A stretch of 11,456 bases of DNA, taken from the NCBI GenBank assembly GCA_023410025.1, contig JAEYQM010000075.1:1-11456 (forward strand). Direction: 5' to 3'. A model generated the notes under the pieces. It searched no databases, had not been told where the DNA came from, and worked only from the letters and a program-made list of their open reading frames with translations. This DNA comes from Bacillota bacterium. Its GTDB lineage: Bacteria > Bacillota_I > Bacilli_A > ML615J-28 > CAG-698. Positions 1 through 6,357 of the stretch are shown here, piece after piece. Position 1 is the first letter of the stretch; the number at the start of each line of letters is the position of its first letter. The translations under genes were made by a program, and so were the position numbers.

Positions 1-278
1 TAAATGAAGTAATTGTCTCAAAAGAATCATTAATACCATACAAATCAAATAAATATTCAGTACCAAAGAAATATATTGGATATAAAGTAGGATTAATAGT
101 TATTCGAGATAAACCTCACATATATTATAGCAAAAAATTAATAACAATTCATCAAATAACTAATAAATTATTAAATATTAAAGATGAACATGATCTAAAA
201 TATAAAAAGAAAGAATTAGATGGGAGTGGTAGTAAGTCAATAATCTTGAGAGAAATGGAGAATATAAAATATGATTAA
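1..278 (+). CDS. istA: IstA-type transposase of IS21 family, C-terminal fragment (5' end outside window)
   Basis: The frame is open from position 3 to the TAA at 276-278 and encodes about 91 residues. The segment ESLIPYKSNKYSVPKKYIG is the typical beta-rich tail of IS21/IS408 transposases, which in the family follows the DDE catalytic core; that core is not in the window. The gene overlaps the ATG of istB (271) by eight bases, the usual istA-istB coupling. No stop or frameshift is visible in the part seen, but whether the whole gene is intact cannot be judged here. The end sequence is lysine-rich and poorly conserved. Confidence 0.8.
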   Translation, partial: NEVIVSKESLIPYKSNKYSVPKKYIGYKVGLIVIRDKPHIYYSKKLITIHQITNKLLNIKDEHDLKYKKKELDGSGSKSIILREMENIKYD

Positions 279-1023
279 TGAAGTATTAAATCAATTAATT
301 TATTTAAAATTAAAATCAGCTTATACATATTTAAAAGAATTACATATTAATGATGGAATAACTAATCAAGAACTAAAAGGACTATATAAAGTTCTAAATT
401 AAGAAGTTGAAGCCAAAGAAGAAAATAATAAGTTATATAACGTTAAAGTAGCAGCATTTCCGTTTTTGAGAACTGTAGATGATTATGATTTTAATTTTCA
501 ACCAAGCGTTAGCAAAGAAAAGATTTATTCTATAATATCATCAAACTTTTATGATGAAGCAAATAATATAGTGTTTATAGGAAACCCAGGTACAGGTAAA
601 ATACATTTAGCTATAGCGATAGCTTATTCAGTAGCAATTAGAAGAAATAGTGTTTATTTTATAAAATTTAATAAACTTATTAATATATTAAAAAACGCTT
701 ATAATGAAGGGACATTTGATCGCAAAGTCAAACAGTTCTTCAAATATAAGCTACTAATTATTGATGAAGTTGGCTTTAATGAAATATCACCACTTGAATC
801 AAAATTATTTTTTCAAATGATTGATTTAAGATACACCAAAAGATCAACAATATTTACCAGTAATATAACATTTGATAAATGGCCTCAGATATTAGGTAAT
901 GATGAAATGATTACCAAAGCAATATTAGATAGAATATTACATTATTCATATTTATTTAATATAACAGGACCATCTTATAGAATTAAAGATAAAATTAAAC
1001 CAATACAAACTGAGGAATCTTAA
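271..1023 (+). pseudogene. istB: IstB-type AAA+ ATPase helper of IS21 transposition, interrupted by a nonsense codon
   Basis: Reading from the ATG at 271, the first 43 codons start MINEVLNQLIYLKLKSAYTY, like family IstB N-termini. A TAA at 400-402 then stops translation, and the same frame continues EVEAKEENN and through the whole ATPase domain to the TAA at 1021-1023, 250 codons in all, a normal IstB length. Visible motifs are Walker A GNPGTGKI (about residues 104-111), Walker B KLLIIDEVG with D165 and E166, sensor-1 TSN (about 196-198) and LDRILHYS with an arginine near 221. The Walker A threonine is replaced by isoleucine, a further sign of decay. IstB/DnaC-like ATPases load the transposase on target DNA. 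A TTG at 466 could restart the frame but has no ribosome site and would lose the N-terminal domain. Confidence 0.85.
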
Positions 1024-1030
1024 ATGAACA

Positions 1031-1057
1031 AAATTGTAGACATTTAAATTGACATTT
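1031..1057 (+). repeat. Candidate right terminus of the IS21 element with outward -35 box
   Basis: Two near-identical direct copies, AAATTGTAGACATTT (1031-1045) and AAATTGACATTT (1046-1057), lie just after the istB stop. IS21 ends are known to carry short multiple repeats, and an outward -35 hexamer in the right end that forms a junction promoter in tandem dimers. A perfect TTGACA is present at 1049-1054 and ends in CA as an IS21 terminus should. Assignment of the exact last base is inference. Confidence 0.5.
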
Positions 1058-1614
1058 ATAGAAATGTAGTTCATGAATATTTCCATGGTGCATTACTAAA
1101 ATATTATGTGACTAATTATTTAATATTGCATGAATCTTTAAGTGCTTTGGCACAGGCAAATTACTTAATAAATTCAGATTATGAAAATAAATCTGAAAAG
1201 TATCTAATAAATACATTTTAAGAATTTTTGTAGTCTTTTAATAAAAGTTTATAAACTGAGGATTGTGAATCGTTTGTTTTTCCATTGTTATTAACAAGTA
1301 AATTTGGCGTTGATATTATAAAAGATATATTTGAAGAATTTGGTGTTTTGATTTTGGTACTTGGTGTATATTTGGGTGATAATGATATTACAGAGCATCA
1401 ACATAGTAATAAACAAATATTAAGATTTATTCCTATTTATACTTGCTTTTATAAATTTGACTTAGATGTAAATTATAACAATACGTTTGTAGATTTGACT
1501 AAAAATACAATTCAAATACTAGATAAGAATCCAAAAAATGATAGCGATTATTCTGTGATTCAAAAAATAGAAAACAATGAAAATTTATGGTGTCAAGTAA
1601 ATACTGTCGTTTGA
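1055..1614 (+). pseudogene. Decayed metallopeptidase-like gene, N-terminus lost at the IS junction
   Basis: One frame runs from the IS end to the TGA at 1612-1614 and is broken by TAA at 1219, TAG at 1231 and TAA at 1252. It begins YRNVVHEYFHG, so HEYFH at 1072-1086 is an HExxH zinc motif. A glutamate in LHESLSALAQ (codon 1132) sits 16 residues after the second histidine, where a third ligand could lie. After the stops the frame reads ESFVFPLLLTSKFGVDIIKD, like the 'lFp.yl.ekyG.diik' segment common in secreted metallopeptidases. The last part (about 1285-1560) looks beta-rich. The 5' part was probably separated by the IS insertion a few codons before the zinc motif. The final 20 or so codons overlap the transposase remnant on the other strand and may not belong to it. 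Family assignment is by motif only. Confidence 0.5.
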
Positions 1615-1973
1615 ATAACGTCCACTGATGTTGCTGCATCTTTTAATGTATAATTATGAAGTTCACAATCAATAAACTGTATCCACAGTTCATAGGTATT
1701 TATAGATTTAAAAACAATTGAATTGTTGTTATCTGAAAAGCTCTTGCGACAAACATTGCAATAGTATCTTTGTCGCTTCTTTTTTGTTTTCCCATTCTTA
1801 ATAATAGTGGTTGATACACATTTTGTGCAACAAATTGATTAGCGTTCTGTTTTAATTATTTTTTGGTTTCTATGTTTTGATTTAATTAATGATGGAAGCA
1901 AATCCATTAAAACATCTGCTTCGTCTGCGCAAATTAACCTGACAAATATCTTTAGCTGTTCATGTGTTCTCAT
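1566..1973 (-). pseudogene. Zinc-ribbon transposase remnant (IS1595/IS1-like N-terminal half)
   Basis: On the minus strand an ATG at 1973-1971 opens a frame starting MRTHEQLKIFVRLICADEAD. A TAA at 1841-1839 (codon 45) breaks it. The same frame goes on with CTKC, then KNGKTKKKRQRYYCNVCRKS, giving a CxxC...CxxC zinc ribbon followed by a helix-rich segment ELWIQFIDCELHNYTLKDAA. Such a ribbon plus helix-turn-helix is the N-terminus of transposases of the IS1595/IS1-like groups ('kNGk..krQRY.C..C.ktFsd'). A TGA at 1595-1593 falls where the family often has tryptophan (VFT-stop-HHKF). Beyond about 1566 the likeness is lost, so the DDE domain is missing. There are at least two nonsense codons and a truncation, so it cannot be functional. 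Confidence 0.7.
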
Positions 1974-1986
1974 AAAAGAAAATACC

Positions 1987-2050
1987 CTTAGTCAACCAGC
2001 TTCATTACAGAATAATCGCCAAATCAAACCATAGAAACTGGTTGACTAAG
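1987..2050. repeat. 13-bp perfect inverted repeat with 38-base spacer, upstream of the transposase remnant
   Basis: CTTAGTCAACCAG (1987-1999) and its exact reverse complement CTGGTTGACTAAG (2038-2050) flank 38 bases. The nearer arm ends 14 bases before the ATG of the minus-strand transposase remnant. It could be a terminal plus subterminal repeat of that element, or a leader hairpin. No T-run follows either arm, so it is not a simple terminator. Confidence 0.6.
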
Positions 2051-2098
2051 AGCATCTCCTAGACAAGTTATCTTCTGCACTATTTATTAAGTCTGATT

Positions 2099-2127
2099 TG
2101 GTATAAAAATTATACCATATTTTTTTT
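2099..2127 (+). terminator. Rho-independent terminator candidate
   Basis: TGGTATAA (2099-2106) pairs with TTATACCA (2110-2117) around an AAA loop, followed by TA and eight T (2120-2127). The stem is AT-rich but the hairpin and T-tract have the right spacing. It would stop plus-strand transcripts from the decayed region before the operon at 2333. On the minus strand the same bases contain TGGTATAAT, so the site could also act as an extended -10 box toward the transposase remnant. Confidence 0.55.
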
Positions 2128-2329
2128 AAGAAATCTACCGTTACCAACACTTATCTTGAAAAGAACATAAAAAAAGTTATAAAAGAGATAAATTTTTAGA
2201 TCAAGATTAATAATAAAAATAGTGATGGTAAAAATCTACACTTTTTTGGTAAAAGTAATTATTATATCTATAAATAATATTTATTTTCTATAAATGTATT
2301 GTAAAAAAATATTAATTTATGCTATTTTA
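2128..2329. other. AT-rich intergenic stretch with no recognisable gene
   Basis: About 200 bases lie between the terminator-like hairpin and the operon promoter, rich in A and T runs. A weak TTGAAA (2156-2161) to TATAAA (2178-2183) pair with 16-base spacing exists but has no start site to match. No conserved ORF, RNA or repeat is seen. Confidence 0.5.
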
Positions 2330-2338
2330 TGGTATAAT
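2330..2338 (+). promoter_or_regulatory. Extended -10 sigma-A promoter of the 2360-8467 operon
   Basis: TGGTATAAT is a full extended -10 element, 21 bases before the ATG at 2360, so the leader would be short. The position 17 bases upstream reads TATTAA, a poor -35 box, as tolerated with a TGn motif. The identical nine bases serve rpmB on the other strand and occur before fakA, which suggests a house style promoter in this genome. Confidence 0.65.
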
Positions 2339-2359
2339 ATAAACATATAGGTGGTTAGT

Positions 2360-3256
2360 ATGGGATTATTTCGTAAGAGAAAAGTTGAAGTTATTAATTT
2401 AGAGTTAAAAGAGGTACAAAGAGTTGATAATTTTGATACAACCAATTTTTACTCAGAAAAAGCTGATTATGTAGCTGATAATTTTAATAATCTTGATTTA
2501 AAATCTAAAAAAGATATTGTTAATCTTGATTATACTCGCATTCAAAAAAGCAACTATGATATTATTAATGACTATTTAGTATGTAAAATATTTTCAAGAA
2601 TCGCATTAAAAGATAAAGACTTTAATCTTGAAATGTTATCGATTGATAAACATATTAATAGGGTAAAAAAAGAATACGAATCCTTACAAAGAGTAATGAA
2701 TCAAACTAAATACTCTGAAGAAGAAAGTGAAATACTATACAATGAATCCTATGAAAAATTAAAAGAAATTGATGCTTTTCATAAAACGATTAAAACTAAT
2801 ATTGAAGAAGCAAAATCAAAATATTTTAATTTTTTAAAAATTGCTACTGTTAATGTAGGTCTAAACAAGACTAATCAAGAATTGGAGTTACTTTATAAGA
2901 ATTTAAATGAATTTCTTCAAGAATATAAAACATTAAAAGAAGCGAGTGAATATATTTACTATAATAGTAGTAATGTAATTATTAGTTTAGTGGAAACACT
3001 ACTTAGTATTATCCATAAACATAAAAATAAAGAATATTTAAAAACTTATGATGTTAAATACTTTTTAAAAAGTGATGTTGTCATTACCCTTGATATACCT
3101 GAGTGGATTGAATTATATAATAAAATTAAATTTACTGTAAAATCTTTATCAGATGTTGATTTTAATAAAGATTTTAAAGATAAATTTAATGAATTTGAAA
3201 TGAGATATTTAATCTTAATGATGGGTGTAGAAACATCTAAAAAAATCAAAAAATAA
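2360..3256 (+). CDS. Unrecognised 298-residue, probably coiled-coil cytoplasmic protein
   Basis: I do not recognise this protein. The ATG at 2360 is preferred over the GTG at 2351 because the ribosome site AGGTGG (2349-2354) covers that GTG and lies five bases before the ATG. The N-terminus MGLFRKRKVEV is basic, and there is no signal peptide or clear membrane segment. Roughly residues 95-200 are charged, lysine/glutamate-rich and heptad-like (for example KEYESLQRVMNQ, NEFLQEYKTLKEA), which suggests long helices or a coiled coil. A last region to about residue 290 is mixed, with VVITLDIPEWIELY. Base composition matches its neighbours and the frame is intact. It is the first gene of the operon, 11 bases before the PHP gene, so it is likely cotranscribed with ribosome-maturation genes. 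Function unknown. Confidence 0.85.
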   Translation: MGLFRKRKVEVINLELKEVQRVDNFDTTNFYSEKADYVADNFNNLDLKSKKDIVNLDYTRIQKSNYDIINDYLVCKIFSRIALKDKDFNLEMLSIDKHINRVKKEYESLQRVMNQTKYSEEESEILYNESYEKLKEIDAFHKTIKTNIEEAKSKYFNFLKIATVNVGLNKTNQELELLYKNLNEFLQEYKTLKEASEYIYYNSSNVIISLVETLLSIIHKHKNKEYLKTYDVKYFLKSDVVITLDIPEWIELYNKIKFTVKSLSDVDFNKDFKDKFNEFEMRYLILMMGVETSKKIKK

Positions 3257-3267
3257 GTGAGGTTTAT

Positions 3268-4074
3268 ATGAAAGCTGATTTACATATGCATACAAATTAT
3301 TCAGATGGTAAATATTCTCCAAGTGAGTTACTTGATCTTGCCATTAATAATAATTTGGATATTGTAAGTATTACTGATCATGATACCTTTGATGGAGTTT
3401 TAAAAGCAATTACTTTAAATAAAGATATACGAATTATTCTTGGTATTGAACTCTCAACATATCACAATGATGAATCTGTTCATGTCCTTGGATATTTTAA
3501 CTCTGTTGAAGAAGTTCAAAAAATGAACGAAGAGCTTCAAGATCAAATAAATAAAAGAAGAGAAAGAGCTATTGAGATGTTAGATTTACTTGAACAGTTA
3601 TTTAATATCAAATTAGATAGAGGATTTGTTGATGAAGTAACAAGTGTTACTCGTGGAACAATTGCTCGTGAAATTATCAAACAAGGATATCAATATACAA
3701 ATGCCCAAATATTTGCGAAGATGTTAGGTGATGGATGTCCTGCTTATATCCCTTCATCAAAAATGGAAACTAAATATGGTGTAAATTTAATCCATAAATA
3801 TGGTGGACTTGCTGTACTTGCCCATCCAATGGAACTTAAGAAAAATAATCCAACTGATTTACTTGAATTTGGATTTGATGGTATTGAAGCAAAATACCCT
3901 ACTCATTTAGATAAAGAAGAAAAATATCGTGGGATTGCTAAAGACTATAAATTGTTTATTACCAGTGGAACAGATTTCCATAATTTTAATGATGGAAAAC
4001 ATGGAAATATTGGTCAAACATATTTGGATAAAAAAGACTTAGAAATATTTTTGAGGATGTTAGATGGACGTTAG
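3268..4074 (+). CDS. PHP-domain metal-dependent phosphoesterase (TrpH/YciV-like)
   Basis: A 268-residue soluble protein with a complete PHP fold metal site: DLHMHT (residues 4-9), D13, TDHD (36-39), GIE with E61, H72 in VHVLGY, LAHP with H186, and GTDFH with D236 and H238. Family members of this size hydrolyse 3',5'-nucleoside bisphosphates or trim RNA 5' ends (the E. coli YciV/RNase AM group). Which substrate applies here cannot be told. In the usual 'RPHIAR' segment this protein has RGTIAR (129-134), so one commonly conserved histidine is missing. The ribosome site GTGAGG lies before the ATG. Its last 11 bases overlap the start of rsmB, so translation is probably coupled. Not to be confused with polymerase or histidinol phosphatase PHP proteins, which differ in length and context. 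Confidence 0.85.
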   Translation: MKADLHMHTNYSDGKYSPSELLDLAINNNLDIVSITDHDTFDGVLKAITLNKDIRIILGIELSTYHNDESVHVLGYFNSVEEVQKMNEELQDQINKRRERAIEMLDLLEQLFNIKLDRGFVDEVTSVTRGTIAREIIKQGYQYTNAQIFAKMLGDGCPAYIPSSKMETKYGVNLIHKYGGLAVLAHPMELKKNNPTDLLEFGFDGIEAKYPTHLDKEEKYRGIAKDYKLFITSGTDFHNFNDGKHGNIGQTYLDKKDLEIFLRMLDGR

Positions 4075-5329
4075 AAAATTAGCGCATGAAGCTATTAATA
4101 AGATACTTGAAAAGGGTGGATATTCTAATATTGTTATCAATGAATATCTATCTAAATATGAACTTACAAAAGAAGATAAAGCATTATTTACAATTCTTGT
4201 ACTTGGTACTGTCGAAAAAAAAATTAGTATCGACTATTACATACAAGATTACCTAACAAAAAAGCAAAAAACTTGGGTATTAAATTTATTAAGAATGGGT
4301 GTTTACCAACTAGTATATTTAAATATTCCTGAACATGTTGTAGTTAATGAAACAGTAAATGTTGCTAACATTAAGGATAAATATATTGGTAAATTTGTTA
4401 ATGCTGTTTTAAGAAATTTCTTAAGAAACCCATTAAAGAGCATTGATAATCTTGGTGAATTAGATTATTTAAGTATTAAATATAGTTATCCTAAATGGTT
4501 AGTTGCTTATTTACTTAAAGATTATGATAGTCAAACGGTTATAAAAATATTTGAAGAAAACGAAGATAAGAAGAAGACTTCAATTAGAATAAATAATTTA
4601 AAATCAAATTATGATGAGGTAGCAAAAATCCTTACTAATGATGGAATAGAGTTTAGTAGACATGAACTTGTTAATAATGGATTAGTTGTTAATAAGAGTA
4701 TTGTTAATCATAGTTTATTTTTATCAGGTAAAGTTACAATTCAAGATATTGCTAGTCAAAAAGTGTCTGAAGTATTAAACCCAAGCAAAGGTTCTATTGT
4801 GTTAGATATTTGTAGTGCCCCAGGTGGAAAGACTTCACATTTAGCCGATATTATGAACAATACTGGTGAAATTCATGCTTGTGATGTTCATGAACATAAA
4901 CTAAAATTAATGAAAACTAACTTCAAAAGACTTGGTGTTGAGAATGTAAAACTACAATTGATTGATGGAAGAATGATTAAAGATCATGTAAAGAGTGGTG
5001 CATTTGATTATATTCTTGCTGATCTTCCTTGTAGTGGTCTTGGTGTTTTGGGTCACAAGGTTGATGTTAAATATAATATAAATATTGAATCAATTGAAGA
5101 AATTATTAAATTACAAGAAGAAATACTTAACTCAACAGCTGATTTATTAAAGGTTGGTGGTTACTATGTCTATAGTACATGTACAATCAATAAAGCAGAA
5201 AATGAAGAACAAGTTAAGAAGTTTTTAGAATCTCATTTAAACTATGAGAAGATTGAAGAGCATGTATATTTACCGTTTGAATATCATACTGATGGTTTTT
5301 ATATTTGTAAAATGAGGAGAAATAAATGA
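4064..5329 (+). CDS. rsmB: 16S rRNA m5C967 methyltransferase RsmB
   Basis: SAM-dependent enzyme that methylates C5 of cytosine 967 (E. coli numbering) in 16S rRNA during small-subunit assembly. Of its 421 residues, about 1-130 are a NusB-like RNA-binding helical domain (LLRMGVYQLVYL, FVNAVLRN). The C-terminal part is a Rossmann methyltransferase with the SAM motif VLDICSAPGGKT (246-257), ADLPCSGLG with C323, and YSTCT with C373; the two cysteines are the catalytic and release residues of the RsmB/Nop2 family. Length is close to the Bacillus homologue. It begins inside the end of the PHP gene and ends in a four-base ATGA overlap with rlmN, the same order as yloM-yloN in Bacillus. Confidence 0.96.
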   Translation: MDVRKLAHEAINKILEKGGYSNIVINEYLSKYELTKEDKALFTILVLGTVEKKISIDYYIQDYLTKKQKTWVLNLLRMGVYQLVYLNIPEHVVVNETVNVANIKDKYIGKFVNAVLRNFLRNPLKSIDNLGELDYLSIKYSYPKWLVAYLLKDYDSQTVIKIFEENEDKKKTSIRINNLKSNYDEVAKILTNDGIEFSRHELVNNGLVVNKSIVNHSLFLSGKVTIQDIASQKVSEVLNPSKGSIVLDICSAPGGKTSHLADIMNNTGEIHACDVHEHKLKLMKTNFKRLGVENVKLQLIDGRMIKDHVKSGAFDYILADLPCSGLGVLGHKVDVKYNINIESIEEIIKLQEEILNSTADLLKVGGYYVYSTCTINKAENEEQVKKFLESHLNYEKIEEHVYLPFEYHTDGFYICKMRRNK

Positions 5330-6357
5330 CAAACATTTTTGGTTTAACCAAAAAAGAATTAGAAGAAAAATTAGTATCATTGGGTGAAAAAGCCTTTAGA
5401 GCAACCCAAATATACGAATGGATATATCGAAAAAAAGTTCAAAGCTTTGATGAAATGACAAATATGTCGAAAAAATCTATTGAAATTTTAAAGGAAAATT
5501 TTAGTTTTGATAGATTAAATGTAGAAATGGAACATCTTTCAAAGGATGGAACTAGGAAGTATTTATTTAAACTTTCTGATGGAAATTTCATTGAAACAGT
5601 ATTAATGAAGCATAATTATGGTAATAGTGTCTGTGTATCAAGTCAAGTCGGATGTAATATGGGATGCTCATTTTGTGCTAGTGGACTAAATAAACGTAAA
5701 AGAAATCTTGAAACTTTTGAGTTAGTAGAACAAATTCAACTAATTGATGAAATATTAAATAAGCAAAATGAAAAAGTAAGTCATGTAGTTGTAATGGGAA
5801 TTGGTGAACCATTTGATAATTATGAAAACCTAACAAGTTTTTTAAGAATTATTAACGATCCAAAAGGATTAGAAATTGGTGCAAGACATATCACTGTTTC
5901 AACATGTGGAGTTGTTCCTAAGATTTATGAATTTAGCGATTTTGATTTACAAGTAAATCTTGCTATCTCTTTACATTTTCCAAATGATATTTTACGTAGT
6001 GAGCATATGCTTATAAATAGAGCATATAATATTGAAGACTTATTTAAAGCTTTAAAATATTATTATGATAAGACAAATAGAAGAATTACTTTTGAATATA
6101 TCCTAATTGATGGAATTAATGATTCATTAGATCATGCAAAAGAACTTGTTAACTTAATAAGAGGAATGAATTGCTATGTAAATTTAATTCCCATGAATAG
6201 TACAAGTAAAATCCTTCGTCGCTCAACAAATGAAAATATGGATAATTTCTATGATTATCTAGCCAAAAATAGAATACCGGTAACATTAAGACGTGAACAA
6301 GGTCATGATATTGATGCTGCGTGTGGACAGTTAAGAATTAAAAGAGAGGGAAAATGA
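5326..6357 (+). CDS. rlmN: Radical SAM 23S rRNA (A2503-C2) methyltransferase RlmN
   Basis: Adds a methyl group to C2 of A2503 in 23S rRNA, and to A37 of some tRNAs in some species, by a ping-pong radical mechanism. All key residues are visible in 343 residues: the [4Fe-4S] motif CNMGCSFC (C110, C114, C117), the preceding conserved C103 in CVSSQVG, GIGEP (158-162) for SAM binding, and the methyl-carrying C333 in DIDAACGQL near the C-terminus. The sequence agrees with RlmN rather than the resistance enzyme Cfr in context, but the two families share these motifs. Overlaps by four bases at both ends (rsmB before, rsgA after) show tight coupling. In Bacillus two signalling genes lie between rlmN and rsgA; they are absent here. 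Confidence 0.96.
   Translation: MTNIFGLTKKELEEKLVSLGEKAFRATQIYEWIYRKKVQSFDEMTNMSKKSIEILKENFSFDRLNVEMEHLSKDGTRKYLFKLSDGNFIETVLMKHNYGNSVCVSSQVGCNMGCSFCASGLNKRKRNLETFELVEQIQLIDEILNKQNEKVSHVVVMGIGEPFDNYENLTSFLRIINDPKGLEIGARHITVSTCGVVPKIYEFSDFDLQVNLAISLHFPNDILRSEHMLINRAYNIEDLFKALKYYYDKTNRRITFEYILIDGINDSLDHAKELVNLIRGMNCYVNLIPMNSTSKILRRSTNENMDNFYDYLAKNRIPVTLRREQGHDIDAACGQLRIKREGK

Larger units (their letters stand above)
1..1054 (+). mobile_element. IS21-family insertion sequence, right-hand part, decayed
   Basis: The stretch holds the 3' end of an istA-type transposase gene, an istB-type ATPase gene overlapping it, and a candidate right terminus, which is the IS21 layout. The left end and most of istA lie outside the window. 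The proposed right end is the TTGACA at 1049-1054: read inward from there on the minus strand the element would begin TGTCAATTTAAATGTC, with the TG start usual for IS21 and repeated TGTC units. The broken istB suggests the copy cannot move by itself. The exact end is inferred, because the target duplication cannot be checked without the left end. Confidence 0.7.

Noticed and set aside
466..1023. A separate 185-residue ATPase gene starting with TTG at 466.
   Set aside because: It is the 3' part of istB after the TAA at 400; no ribosome site precedes the TTG and family proteins start at the position of 271.
271..1614. Possible alternative genetic code with TAA/TAG read as glutamine, since one frame runs from istB through the relic to a TGA with only TAA/TAG stops.
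   Set aside because: The housekeeping genes in the same window end in TAA or TAG at normal lengths (PHP gene, rsgA, thiN, rpmB, spoVM), and others in TGA. The istB stop at 1021 falls at a normal family end. Pseudogene decay in AT-rich DNA explains it.
1285..1614. A free-standing 109-residue gene starting with TTG at 1285.
   Set aside because: There is no ribosome site, and the same frame continues upstream through nonsense codons as part of a larger relic.
2156..2183. TTGAAA to TATAAA promoter with 16-base spacing.
   Set aside because: Such weak pairs are expected by chance in this AT-rich stretch, and the better extended -10 at 2330 is close to the gene.
2351..2359. GTG start at 2351 for the coiled-coil gene.
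   Set aside because: The GTG is part of the AGGTGG ribosome site serving the ATG at 2360.
3046..3249. Minus-strand 67-residue frame.
   Set aside because: Shadow of the coiled-coil gene; no ribosome site and no family likeness.
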